Below, in pieces: positions 1 to 7,916 of a stretch of 16,937 bases of DNA (positions within the stretch are counted from its first letter, which is position 1; every line of letters starts with the position of its first letter). The DNA comes from Candidatus Egerieicola pullicola. GTDB lineage: Bacteria; Bacillota; Clostridia; Oscillospirales; Ruminococcaceae. The notes under the pieces were generated by a model that searched no databases, was not told the DNA's origin, and was given only the letters and a program-made list of their open reading frames with translations. Where the stretch lies: NCBI GenBank assembly GCA_018712465.1, contig DVGY01000045.1, positions 1 through 16,937 of the forward strand, read 5' to 3'. The translations under genes were made by a program, and so were the position numbers.

Positions 1-9
1 AAAGCAGCG

Positions 10-62
10 ATTTCAAGCAATTTCTGCTATTTCTTGCAACTCTCAGTCAAAAATGGTATAAT
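10..62 (+). promoter_or_regulatory. Promoter of the histidine kinase/response regulator operon, with upstream repeats
   Basis: A -10 hexamer TATAAT lies at 57-62, preceded by TGG, which makes an extended -10. A -35-like TTGCAA sits at 34-39, giving a 17-base spacer. Three near-tandem copies of ATTTCNNGC(A/T) lie at 10-19, 20-28 (one base shorter) and 29-38, the last overlapping the -35, so they may form an operator. The start codon follows 30 bases after the -10, with the ribosome binding site AAGGGAGGG at 78-86. Confidence 0.75.
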
Positions 63-92
63 AAATAGACTTCTTCTAAGGGAGGGATATCC

Positions 93-1373
93 ATGCTGGT
101 GATCGAACATTTGCTGGTCTGTGTCGCGTCGGTATTGTCCTGCTTTACCGCCCTTGCATGGATCGGCACCCCCAAATCCAAGTGCTGGCTGCGGACCGCT
201 GTGCAGGGAGCCTTGAACCTCTGCGTGGGAATCTGCGGCGCCTACTTCTTAGCGGATCGTTACAGTGCAGCTCTGTCTTTGCTGGTTCTCATTCTTTTTC
301 TGCCCATCACCTTGACCCAAACGGAACACGCCAATTCCAACAGCGTGGCCGCCGTCTGCATCGCCTGCGGCTGTATGGGCAGTTTACAAGCCTCCATCTC
401 ATTTCTGCTGGGTTGGACGGTGATTTCAGTTTCTTTCCGCTGTGCTTTGGCGGGACTGATGGTGGCGGGATGTTGGTTTTTATGGCACCGGATGTCCCCC
501 TATTTCCCGGGGGCGGAATGGCAGGAAGCCTTCGGGGATTCCCAAACGTCCATGAAAACCTTTCCCAAAACCCAATGGGAATTCTGCTGGCTGCTTCTAG
601 CCTACGGCCTGTCCTGCGTCCTGCCGGCATTGGTGAGACTGCATTCCGTGTGGATGCTGATTCCGGTGTGTATCTGGCAGGTAGGTGGACTGTACCTCAT
701 CAACCTGATTCTCTCCCATCTCAAGGACCAACAGCTCCTTTCCTCGGAGCAGCAGTACCGCAACGAGATGTCCACCTATATGAGCGTCATCCGTTCTCAG
801 CGCCACGATTACAACTTCCATGTCCAGACCCTCAGCGGGTTGCTGAAACGGGGAGACTATGCCGAATGTCAGCGGTATTTGGACAACCTCACCGAAGATT
901 CCATCGGAATGAACGAACTGCTGCCCTTAGCGGACCCCGCAGTCAGCTCCCTGATCCTCTCCTTCCGCAGCCGGGCAGCTCAGGAAGGAATTCAGCTGGA
1001 AATCTCGGTGGAAAACGACCTGTCCCAGATTGCCACCAACGTCTATGAAACCAACAAGATCATCGGCAACCTGCTGCAAAACGCCTTGGATGAGACCCAA
1101 CAGCTCAAGGACCGGTCCTACGGCATCCATCTTTCCATCTTAAAGCGGGGAGAATTCTGCATGATCCACGTTTCCAATCGGGCAGCCAGCAACCAGCCCA
1201 TGGCGGAATACCGGTACGGCAAATCCAAAAAGGCCAGCCACGAAGGCATTGGCATCGCTTCCATCCAGGCGCTGGCTCAGCGGTATGGGGGCATGGTCTA
1301 TTTCCGCATGGAAGGCGACATCATTCATTTCGTAGCGAAAATCCCTTTAGTATTGGAAAAGGAGGCGGGATAA
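93..1373 (+). CDS. Membrane sensor histidine kinase, GHKL/AgrC-like
   Basis: This 426-residue protein is probably a membrane sensor kinase of the GHKL class that phosphorylates the response regulator encoded directly downstream. Residues 1-207 hold about six or seven hydrophobic segments, typical of AgrC/ComD-like sensors. The likely phospho-acceptor is H238 in the RHDY motif (237-240), inside a short dimerisation helix. The ATPase domain follows: N-box GNLLQNALDE at 325-334 and a G-box region HEGIGI at 383-388. A weakly conserved membrane input domain like this often senses a peptide or membrane signal, but no peptide or AgrB-like processing gene lies nearby. The ATG at 93 is preceded by AAGGGAGGG at good spacing. 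The stop codon abuts the next gene's GTG, so the two are co-translated. Kinase assignment is firm; the ligand is unknown. Confidence 0.9.
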   Translation: MLVIEHLLVCVASVLSCFTALAWIGTPKSKCWLRTAVQGALNLCVGICGAYFLADRYSAALSLLVLILFLPITLTQTEHANSNSVAAVCIACGCMGSLQASISFLLGWTVISVSFRCALAGLMVAGCWFLWHRMSPYFPGAEWQEAFGDSQTSMKTFPKTQWEFCWLLLAYGLSCVLPALVRLHSVWMLIPVCIWQVGGLYLINLILSHLKDQQLLSSEQQYRNEMSTYMSVIRSQRHDYNFHVQTLSGLLKRGDYAECQRYLDNLTEDSIGMNELLPLADPAVSSLILSFRSRAAQEGIQLEISVENDLSQIATNVYETNKIIGNLLQNALDETQQLKDRSYGIHLSILKRGEFCMIHVSNRAASNQPMAEYRYGKSKKASHEGIGIASIQALAQRYGGMVYFRMEGDIIHFVAKIPLVLEKEAG

Positions 1374-2102
1374 GTGATTTCGGGAAAAATTCTTTTGGTG
1401 GACGATCAACCCACCGCCGCTCAAGCATCCATAGATGCCCTGACCAACTTCGTTTCCAAAGATCAAATCCTCTACGCTTCCACTGCCGCCCAGGCGATTC
1501 AAATTTTGGATTCCACCCCGCTGGCCGTAGCGTTCTTGGACATCGATATGCCGGACACCAAAAATTTTTCTTTGGCGAAATACATCGACCAAAAGCACAA
1601 AGGTCTGCCTTATGTGTTTTTAACCGGCTATGCCAACTTTGCTGCTGAAAGCTACGACTATGAACCGTTGGATTTTCTCACCAAACCCATTGATGTCGTG
1701 CGGCTGGAAAAGACCTTTGCCCGGCTGGCTCAAAAAAAGGAAGAAATCCCTTCCGGCAAAATCGCCATTCGCTCCAAAAACGATTACATTTTGGTGGATC
1801 CTCAGGAAATCTCCTACATTTTCCGCAACCAGCGGAAAAGCCAGATCAACTGCCTGGATGGGAAAACCTTATTCGTCTCCGCCGCCATCGAAGAATTGGA
1901 GCTGATTTTTGAGGACTACAACTTTTTCCGCTGCCACAAATCCTATTTGATCCCCTGCGGACAAATTGTCCAGGTGCGCAGCGGCCAATACGGGCGAACC
2001 TATGAGGCGGTGCTTACCGACGGTTCAGTAATCCCCATCAGCCGCAACCGCTATCCAGCTCTGCGGGAAAAACTAGAACGGTTAGGGGTTCGGTTTTTAT
2101 AA
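1374..2102 (+). CDS. LytTR-family response regulator
   Basis: This is a 242-residue two-component response regulator. The receiver domain (about 4-120) shows the acidic pair D10/D11, phospho-acceptor D56 in FLDIDMPD, T84 in LTGYANF and K104 in TKP. A LytTR DNA-binding domain follows at about 133-238, with the FFRCHKSYLI and PISRNRYP signatures of the AgrA/LytR/VirR class. The start is GTG at 1374, immediately after the kinase stop codon, with AAAAGGAGG at 1357-1365 as ribosome binding site. LytTR regulators usually bind pairs of roughly 9-base direct repeats upstream of their targets. The repeated element at 10-38 before the operon would fit autoregulation, but this is inference. Targets elsewhere are unknown. 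Confidence 0.93.
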   Translation: MISGKILLVDDQPTAAQASIDALTNFVSKDQILYASTAAQAIQILDSTPLAVAFLDIDMPDTKNFSLAKYIDQKHKGLPYVFLTGYANFAAESYDYEPLDFLTKPIDVVRLEKTFARLAQKKEEIPSGKIAIRSKNDYILVDPQEISYIFRNQRKSQINCLDGKTLFVSAAIEELELIFEDYNFFRCHKSYLIPCGQIVQVRSGQYGRTYEAVLTDGSVIPISRNRYPALREKLERLGVRFL

Positions 2103-2170
2103 CATTCCTTCCCCTTTTCTAGCATAACTCATCCTTTCCCGTCTGTCCAGAAAAACAGCACAAAACTGAC

Positions 2171-2205
2171 AGAGATTTGACGTTACTAGTCAAGTCTCTT
2201 TTTTT
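2171..2205 (+). terminator. Intrinsic terminator of the kinase/regulator operon
   Basis: Arms AGAGATTTGAC (2171-2181) and GTCAAGTCTCT (2189-2199) pair over 11 positions with one G-U, around a 7-base loop, followed by a seven-T run (2199-2205). On the minus strand the same hairpin is followed only by a short TTTT, so it is at best a weak backstop for the converging minus-strand operon. Confidence 0.85.
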
Positions 2206-2219
2206 GCCCTTTTGCGGCA

Positions 2220-2262
2220 GATCCCGCCGACGGCAGCATAAGGCCGCAGCATCGGCGGGATC
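2220..2262 (-). terminator. GC-rich hairpin just after the seven-gene minus-strand unit
   Basis: A perfect 11-base inverted repeat, GATCCCGCCGA (2220-2230) and TCGGCGGGATC (2252-2262), encloses a 21-base loop. It lies 26 bases beyond the stop of the last minus-strand gene. No T-run follows directly on either strand, so it may be a 3'-end stabilising hairpin or a Rho-type or imperfect terminator rather than a classical one. Confidence 0.5.
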
Positions 2263-2288
2263 GGGAGAAATAAGAAAGAGAGAGGTTA

Positions 2289-2489
2289 TCATTTTTCTTT
2301 GTAGTAAAGCATGCAGTGGCAGTAGCCCTCAAAATTAGGGTCGGCAATCTGCCGGCGGAATTCCTGGCAGATGCACTTATACTCCTCGGTACGCTCTACT
2401 CGGCAGGGACAGTAGCCGCCTCTGGCAGCCAAACCTTCCCGCACCGTCTTGACCACTTCCGGGTCATCATTCAGCCGAATTCGGCCCAT
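2289..2489 (-). CDS. Small ferredoxin-thioredoxin reductase catalytic-subunit-like iron-sulfur protein
   Basis: A 66-residue protein with six cysteines in three CxC pairs: CPC (27-29), CIC (39-41) and CHC (57-59). This is the arrangement of the ferredoxin-thioredoxin reductase catalytic chain, where a 4Fe-4S cluster sits beside a redox disulfide. By family analogy C27, C39, C41 and C57 would bind the cluster and C29-C59 would form the active disulfide. The spacing (9 then 15 residues) differs from the chloroplast enzyme. It probably passes ferredoxin electrons to the thioredoxin encoded just upstream, whose 3' end it overlaps by 23 bases. Two ATGs are possible: the one at 2498 directly abuts CAAAGGAG (2499-2506), so the one at 2489 with 9-base spacing is preferred. 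No variable subunit is present in the window. Confidence 0.8.
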   Translation of the reverse strand: MGRIRLNDDPEVVKTVREGLAARGGYCPCRVERTEEYKCICQEFRRQIADPNFEGYCHCMLYYKEK

Positions 2490-2826
2490 GTGCGTCATCT
2501 CCTTTGTCGGATGGATACAATAACTTGGCCAGCTGTTCCCGGATCCCTTCCAGATTCATCCCGCCGGCGGAGCGAAAGATCTCCTTGCCCCGGTGAAAAT
2601 ACAGGAAAGTGGGCAGCCCTACCACGTCAAACCGCTTGCCCAGTTCTGGGTAGGCGGAGGTGTTAACTTTTATAAATTTAAGATATGCCATTTGATCTGC
2701 CGCTTGCCGGTAAAAGGGAGCGGTAAAGACACAGGCTCCGCAATGGTCGCCGTAAAAATCCACCATGGCATATTCCGCTTGAATCAGTTCATCGAAATTT
2801 TCCGGAGTTGCTTCTAACACTGCCAT
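2467..2826 (-). CDS. Thioredoxin-like protein with CGAC active site
   Basis: A 119-residue cytoplasmic thioredoxin-fold protein with no signal peptide. The active-site motif is C29-G-A-C32 in VDFYGDHCGAC, where a classical thioredoxin has WCGPC. The cis-proline is P72 in GLPTF, and D23 matches the buried aspartate of the family. Residues 105-119 are a polar tail beyond the usual thioredoxin fold. Loss of the tryptophan and the active-site proline should change redox potential and partner choice, so this is likely a specialised thioredoxin rather than the housekeeping one. It starts 4 bases after the upstream chaperone-like gene, whose end contains the GGAGG ribosome binding site, and its 3' end overlaps the reductase-like gene. 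The three look translationally coupled. Confidence 0.9.
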   Translation of the reverse strand: MAVLEATPENFDELIQAEYAMVDFYGDHCGACVFTAPFYRQAADQMAYLKFIKVNTSAYPELGKRFDVVGLPTFLYFHRGKEIFRSAGGMNLEGIREQLAKLLYPSDKGDDAHGPNSAE

Positions 2827-2830
2827 GGAT

Positions 2831-3751
2831 TTACGCCTCCAATTCCTTTTCCGCTTCTGTGCTTAACGCATAGAAAACGTGTTCTTGATATTTCATTTCC
2901 TGATATAAGGACAGATCGGACTTTTGTTTTGCCTCTTCCAGAGTCAGTCCCTGCTGAAAAGCCGCCTGTTCCAATACTTTCAGGTACTCTTCTTCCGTAA
3001 CCTCAAAGCCGTCCTCGTGACAGAGGTAACGGTACAGCAGGAAGGGGCGGAATCGGGGCTGTTGCTCCTTGGCCAGTTTTTCCACGGCCTGCTCATCGGT
3101 AAGAATCTCAAAGCCCTCTTCCGGAATCCGGGGATCAATGCCGCCGGCCAGCAAAGACTGGAACATCATTCTTCCCCGGAGCAAACACCAATCCTTTTCT
3201 TCCTGGGGATCCACGGAAAACTCGCTGCGCTGCGTAGTTTCCTTCATCCAGTAACCTACAATCCCAAAGCAAGCCTTTTGCCGGCGCTCCGGATCATGCT
3301 GCTGATGGTACCAACGGGAAAAATCCTCCACCGTCTCCACGCCGGGAATGTTTAAAATCCACATCAGTTCCGGGCCGATTTTTGGTTCCACCCGGCGCAG
3401 AGCTTCCAGCACCGTCAGTTCCATCTCTGCCGCACCCACGGTGCAGGAAAAGACATCCCCTGCTTTTTTGCCCAATACAGCGGCTTCTGCCTGCTCTGCT
3501 CCCGGCAGTTTCTGCCCAGGATAGAACAGAATCGCTCTTCCCTGCCAAGCAGGATCGGAACAATGCAGACATTCACAGCGCACCGAATCTCCATTTTGGA
3601 TCGCATCTTCCACCAGCTGGTCAGAAGCGTGATCCGCCGCCAAAGAACGCAGCTCCTGCTCAATTTCCTCCTGGGGAATCTTCCAGCGGCGGAGTTCTTC
3701 GGGGATGGTCAGGGTATGATAGTTAAAACAACAAGTCAGTTTTGAATTCAT
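2831..3751 (-). CDS. Trigger-factor-like chaperone lacking the ribosome-binding domain
   Basis: A 306-residue cytoplasmic protein resembling the middle and C-terminal parts of trigger factor. Residues about 48-120 look like a shortened FKBP-type peptidyl-prolyl isomerase core (NGDSVRCE at 53-60, then GKKAGDVFSCTV, ending VLEALRRVEPKIGPEL). Residues 121-306 are a helical, charge-rich region like the trigger-factor/SurA chaperone arms. The N-terminal ribosome-docking domain with its GFRxGK signature is absent: only about 45 residues precede the isomerase core. The ATG at 3751 is chosen because GAGGG lies 6 bases upstream; a longer frame reading into the ABC gene has no support. It sits between an ABC exporter gene and a thioredoxin gene, suggesting a client-specific folding role. 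The family call comes from pattern recognition and is moderately secure. Confidence 0.72.
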   Translation of the reverse strand: MNSKLTCCFNYHTLTIPEELRRWKIPQEEIEQELRSLAADHASDQLVEDAIQNGDSVRCECLHCSDPAWQGRAILFYPGQKLPGAEQAEAAVLGKKAGDVFSCTVGAAEMELTVLEALRRVEPKIGPELMWILNIPGVETVEDFSRWYHQQHDPERRQKACFGIVGYWMKETTQRSEFSVDPQEEKDWCLLRGRMMFQSLLAGGIDPRIPEEGFEILTDEQAVEKLAKEQQPRFRPFLLYRYLCHEDGFEVTEEEYLKVLEQAAFQQGLTLEEAKQKSDLSLYQEMKYQEHVFYALSTEAEKELEA

Positions 3752-3776
3752 AGAAAGCCCTCGTTTCCTCAGCCGG

Positions 3777-5489
3777 TCAGGACGCTTTGTCGCCTTTCCG
3801 TGCAAAAGTCTGATAATATTTGCTCCGCTCCAGCAGCTCTTCCGGAGTGCCGCAGTCCTCAATCTTTCCGCCCCGCATCACAATCACCTGATCGGCAAAT
3901 TGAGTGGCAGAATGGTTGTGGGCAATGAGAATGGTTGTGCGGCCCTTCATCAAATTTTGCAGCGCCGCAGTTACCAGCTGTTCACTCTTAACATCCAGGT
4001 TGCTGGTAGCTTCATCCAGCAGAAGGTAGTCTGGATTTCGCATCATGGCACGGGCGATGACAATGCATTGCTGCTGTCCGCCGGAGAAATTACTGCCGCC
4101 GGGGCCAACCTGAGCGTCAAAGCCACCGGGTGTCTCCATAATGAAGTCATAGGCGTTGGCCATCTTGGCCACCTTCACCAATTCTTCTTCCGAAACCTTT
4201 CGCTCCACCCCGTAGAGGATGTTCTCCCGGACCGTGCCGGACAAAAGGGGCTTATCCTGAGCTACAATAGCAAAACTCTTCCGCCAGGAAGACAGGCTGA
4301 ACTCTTCAATATTGGTATCTCCAAACTGAATGACGCCGCTGCTAGGCACATACATCCGTTCCAGCAGCTTAAACAAGGTGGTTTTTCCTGCGCCGTTGGT
4401 ACCGATAATGGCAGTGACCTTCCCTTTGGGGATGGTAACAGTGAGATCCTTTAACACCGGCTGGGTGCCGTAAGCAAAATCCACATGATCCACGTGAATG
4501 TCGGCGTCCTCCACATCCATTTCGTGGCCTTCTGATTTTTCATCCGGCAGTTCCAGCACTGCGCCGATCTTCTGCATAATACCGGCATTCTGAGCCAACG
4601 TGGAGAAATAAGTGAGCAGGGCCACCACCCGCACTGACAGCAGGCTGGACAGGGAATAGAAGCCGATCAGCTTACCAATGCTCATCTCCCCGGTGGAAAC
4701 CAGATAGCCGCCGTAACCAAAAGCAATGACAATACTGATGCAGCCAATGAGTTCCATTCCGGCGTATTGCACCATGGAAGTTAAGCTCAGTTTAATGTCT
4801 GCGCTGCACTGTTTGCGGAACAGGTGATCCGCCTTTTTGTTTTCCTCCTCCTGGGTGGAGAAGGACTTAATCAGCCGCATCCCGGTTACCCGTTCTGCCA
4901 GATAACTCATGGTTTTAGCCAACCGGTTTCTGGTTTCTGCCCCGGTGCGATAGGTGAGCCAGCCGTACAACAAAGCCACCCCTGCCATCAGGGGGAGGAT
5001 CCCCAAGCTGGCGAAGGCCATAGAGGGCTGATAATTGTAAAGTTGGATAAAAGCCACAATGCCGGCGTAAATGGTAGTGCCAATGCCGATAATCACCTGG
5101 AAAAAGTAGCAGGCACTGTCAGCGTCGGTGGTGATACGAGTCACCAATCCATTGGCATTGTCCCCATCGTAAAATCGGGTAGGCAGCCGCATCATCTTGT
5201 TCCACATCCGCAGCCGGACACCCATATTGATCTTCTGGTAGGCCAAACCGGAAATGTAGGTGGTGGCGATGGTCAGCAACCCAGACAGAACAATGTAGAC
5301 AACATACCGCACCAGCAGATCGGTATTCACCGAATTCTGAGTGCCGTCAATGATAGAGGCAGTAAGGGTCACCGATTCCACCTCTACATTGGTGTTAACC
5401 ACCGAAAGGGCCACAAAAATTAAGAGAAGGATCCAGGGCATTTTCACCCCTTTGAAAACCTTGGTATACCGCCAAATGGCTTTCAGCAT
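3777..5489 (-). CDS. ABC exporter half-transporter, membrane domain fused to ATPase (second of pair)
   Basis: A 570-residue type IV (ABCB-like) exporter half. Residues 1-310 form the six-helix membrane domain, and the ATPase domain spans about 330-565. Visible motifs are Walker A GTNGAGKT (363-370), Q-loop Q411, signature FSGGQ (468-472), Walker B LLLDE with E493, and switch histidine H524. The signature is unusual: F replaces the first leucine, and QQC follows where RQR is usual. Both Walker B glutamate and H-loop are kept, so ATPase activity is expected. Its ATG overlaps the end of the first half-transporter by 7 bases, with GGAGAGGAGG just upstream, so the two very likely form a heterodimer. 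Substrate (peptide, lipid or drug) cannot be told from sequence. Confidence 0.92.
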   Translation of the reverse strand: MLKAIWRYTKVFKGVKMPWILLLIFVALSVVNTNVEVESVTLTASIIDGTQNSVNTDLLVRYVVYIVLSGLLTIATTYISGLAYQKINMGVRLRMWNKMMRLPTRFYDGDNANGLVTRITTDADSACYFFQVIIGIGTTIYAGIVAFIQLYNYQPSMAFASLGILPLMAGVALLYGWLTYRTGAETRNRLAKTMSYLAERVTGMRLIKSFSTQEEENKKADHLFRKQCSADIKLSLTSMVQYAGMELIGCISIVIAFGYGGYLVSTGEMSIGKLIGFYSLSSLLSVRVVALLTYFSTLAQNAGIMQKIGAVLELPDEKSEGHEMDVEDADIHVDHVDFAYGTQPVLKDLTVTIPKGKVTAIIGTNGAGKTTLFKLLERMYVPSSGVIQFGDTNIEEFSLSSWRKSFAIVAQDKPLLSGTVRENILYGVERKVSEEELVKVAKMANAYDFIMETPGGFDAQVGPGGSNFSGGQQQCIVIARAMMRNPDYLLLDEATSNLDVKSEQLVTAALQNLMKGRTTILIAHNHSATQFADQVIVMRGGKIEDCGTPEELLERSKYYQTFARKGDKAS

Positions 5490-7234
5490 ACTGCCGCCTC
5501 CTCTCCTTGCTTCTGGGTTGCCACCAGTTCTTGGAACAGGGGGCAGGTCTGGTTTAATTCTTCATAGGTCCCGCAGCCGGCTACAGCACCGCCGGACAGC
5601 ACCACAATCTGATCTGCCTGTTCCATCATGGACAAATCGTGGGTGACAATGACCTTGGTTTTGCCTTCAAACAACCGGTAGATGGTATCCTGCACCGACT
5701 TTGCCGCCACTGCATCCAATGCGGAAGTGGGTTCATCCAGCAATAGAATTTCCCCATTCCGGAGAAACTCCCGAGTCAACACCAACCGCTGGCGTTGACC
5801 GCCGGACAAGGAACTTCCGTTAGCCGCCACCACGGTATCCAAGCCGTCTTCCCAGGCTTGAAGTGTGTCGTAAAAGCCGGACTGTTTGGCGGCGTCCAAA
5901 ATCTCTTGATCGCTGACCGTACGGTGAATGCCGTAGGTCAAAGCCTCCCGCACCGTGCCGCTGAAAATGTCTGCTCCCTGCTGGGCATAACCGAACCGCT
6001 TGCGCAGTTCTTTCGGCATAACATCGCTGACGGGCACTCCGCCGATGCGGACCTGACCGCTGTCCGGTTCATAAAACCGTTCGATCAGGCTGATGGAAGT
6101 AGTTTTCCCACTGCCGCAAAGGCCCACAATGGCAGTGGCAGAACCGGCAGGGATGGTGAAGGAAACGTCGTCCAACGCCTTTTTGTCCCCGTAAGAGAAG
6201 GATACATGATCGAACACAATATCCTTGCCCTGGGGAAGAGCTTTGCTTTCCCCTTCTTCTTCTACCGGCGCCACGTTGAGATGAGCGGCCCGGGCCAGGG
6301 TGCCCTGGATGGTTTTCAGGTCGGTCCAGTAACTAATCAGAGTATCAAAGTTGGTCGAAATGGTAGCGGAGTACATGAAAAAGGCCACCCACTCCTGCAT
6401 GGTAATCATGCCTTGATTTAACAGCAGCACGCCAAACACCATGACAATCATGGTTTGCAACAAGCCAATCAAGGTAGACAGCGCGGAGATACCGCATTCC
6501 AGCTTGGTCACCCGCATATTGGCTTGAAACAGTTCTCGGGTCACTTCTTCCCCGTTTTTTAACTCCTGATCTTCACTGGTATAGGTCTTAATCAGGCTCA
6601 AGTTTCGCACCCGTTCCGCCAGATAGGCGGTAAGACCACCAATGCGCTGATACAGTCCGTTTTGGGTTCGGAACCGGCAGCGTCCGATAAAGATCATATA
6701 GGCCACCTTCACCGGCAACAGCAGCAACAGCGCCAGCATCAGTAAGATATTGTAGCTGGACACGGTGGACAACGCCCGTACCACATAATAGATGGCGGGA
6801 ATAATTCCCACAATATACTGGACCAGCTGCTTCATGGCTTCGGAAGCGTCGTTGGTCACGGTGCTCATCAGGTTGGAAGGATTATTCTCGAAGTAGTAAT
6901 CCATTCGGATATTCAGCATCCGCTTCCACAAGGTCCGCCGGGCGTTCCGCGCTGCAAAATGCTGGGCGGGACAGCGCAGAGCAGTATCGGCACAAAGCAC
7001 AATGGTATAGGCTACATAAAACCAAATGGCGTCAATCAGCACCTGGGGATCCAGGTTGCCGCTAAGCAGTCCCGCTGTGGTGGTGGGAAGAAAAAGGTTA
7101 ACCTCACTGTAAGCCATGTTGCAGAGAAAAGCTACCAGAATCCAAATCCAAGGCATCCGCACTGACTTGAGCAGTTTCCAAAACTCTTTCCAGTTGGCTA
7201 CCTTTTCCTTCTCTTTCTTTTGTTTTGCTTTCAC
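5483..7234 (-). CDS. ABC exporter half-transporter, membrane domain fused to ATPase (first of pair)
   Basis: A 583-residue ABCB-like exporter half. It begins with a lysine-rich cytoplasmic stretch, has six membrane helices to about residue 310, then an ATPase domain. Motifs are Walker A GLCGSGKT (371-378), Q-loop in YAQQ (416-419), a canonical LSGGQRQR signature from 476, Walker B ILLLDEP with D500/E501, and switch histidine H532. All key catalytic residues are present, so in the predicted heterodimer neither ATP site looks clearly dead from Walker B or the H-loop. The frame can open at TTG 7249, but that has no ribosome binding site. GTG at 7234, 7 bases after GCGGGG, is the likelier start. 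The lipoprotein gene lies 52 bases upstream with no visible terminator between. Confidence 0.92.
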   Translation of the reverse strand: MKAKQKKEKEKVANWKEFWKLLKSVRMPWIWILVAFLCNMAYSEVNLFLPTTTAGLLSGNLDPQVLIDAIWFYVAYTIVLCADTALRCPAQHFAARNARRTLWKRMLNIRMDYYFENNPSNLMSTVTNDASEAMKQLVQYIVGIIPAIYYVVRALSTVSSYNILLMLALLLLLPVKVAYMIFIGRCRFRTQNGLYQRIGGLTAYLAERVRNLSLIKTYTSEDQELKNGEEVTRELFQANMRVTKLECGISALSTLIGLLQTMIVMVFGVLLLNQGMITMQEWVAFFMYSATISTNFDTLISYWTDLKTIQGTLARAAHLNVAPVEEEGESKALPQGKDIVFDHVSFSYGDKKALDDVSFTIPAGSATAIVGLCGSGKTTSISLIERFYEPDSGQVRIGGVPVSDVMPKELRKRFGYAQQGADIFSGTVREALTYGIHRTVSDQEILDAAKQSGFYDTLQAWEDGLDTVVAANGSSLSGGQRQRLVLTREFLRNGEILLLDEPTSALDAVAAKSVQDTIYRLFEGKTKVIVTHDLSMMEQADQIVVLSGGAVAGCGTYEELNQTCPLFQELVATQKQGEEAAVC

Positions 7235-7286
7235 TTCAGCACCCCGCAATGTTTAAAATTAAAATCGGAAATAGGGGGGATTTCGC

Positions 7287-7880
7287 TTACGGCTGGTATT
7301 CCACCAAACCGTTATAGCTGGACATCCATTCCACATAATCCTGGGCAGAGGTTCCGGAGAACATTCCCATTCCAGAATAGGTGGCTACCATGGCCTGGAT
7401 CATATCGGTGTCGGAATAGGTGTAAATCACGTTGCCTTCCTGAGTCAAGGTTTGTCCTTGGGATTGATAGAAGTCCAGCAAGCTGCTGGCAGCTGCTTCG
7501 TCAGCACCCACGAACACCTGATATTCACCTACAGGTTGTCCGTCCTTAGCGTAGAGGATTTCGTACATAGCTTCCGCATTGTAGCCGGACATCTGCATGT
7601 TGTTGATTAAAGTAGAACCGGTGGTTCCCTGATAAACATACCGGGTGTCATAGTCCAGTCCTTCGGGATCGGTGATGGAAAAGTTGTCGGTGATCTGAAT
7701 GGCAGTACCTTCCGCCGCTTCGCCGCTCTGGGAATCGGCGCCTTCATTGGTGCTTTCCTGAGTAGAAGCAGTTTGAGCAGGGGTGGAAGTCGTGGAGGTG
7801 GTATTGCTGCTGCAAGCGGCCAAAGCAGTCATCATCACTGCGGCCAAGCACAAAACCAAGGTTCTTTTCAAATATTTCAT
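7287..7880 (-). CDS. Lipoprotein with one copy of the repeated surface domain
   Basis: A 197-residue secreted lipoprotein. The signal peptide (1-22) ends in a lipobox LAAC with lipidation at C23, followed by a Ser/Thr/Gln-rich linker to about residue 60. Residues 62-197 are one copy of the domain repeated four times in the neighbouring upstream gene. Shared marks are a start motif SITDPEGLDYDTRYV, a middle EILYAKDGQPVGEY and a later EGNVIYTYSD stretch. The cysteine kept in the other copies (EY[K/Q]CY) is valine here. I do not recognise the domain, so function is unknown; it is predicted to sit on the outer face of the membrane. The ATG at 7880 has GAAAGGAG (7890-7897) with 9-base spacing. It lies 36 bases downstream of the repeat-protein gene and is probably co-transcribed. 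Confidence 0.85.
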   Translation of the reverse strand: MKYLKRTLVLCLAAVMMTALAACSSNTTSTTSTPAQTASTQESTNEGADSQSGEAAEGTAIQITDNFSITDPEGLDYDTRYVYQGTTGSTLINNMQMSGYNAEAMYEILYAKDGQPVGEYQVFVGADEAAASSLLDFYQSQGQTLTQEGNVIYTYSDTDMIQAMVATYSGMGMFSGTSAQDYVEWMSSYNGLVEYQP

Positions 7881-7916
7881 GGTAAAGTTCTCCTTTCAAA
7901 ATAGGAATTCATCTTC

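Noticed and set aside
158..1048. 296-codon open frame inside the histidine kinase gene, same strand, another frame
   Set aside because: The kinase frame has all family motifs and a proper ribosome binding site. This frame is Pro/Arg/Ser-rich shadow coding with no domain.
3752..3862. Upstream extension of the trigger-factor-like frame into the ABC gene
   Set aside because: The extra 37 residues overlap the ABC transporter C-terminus and look like shadow coding. A ribosome binding site supports ATG 3751.
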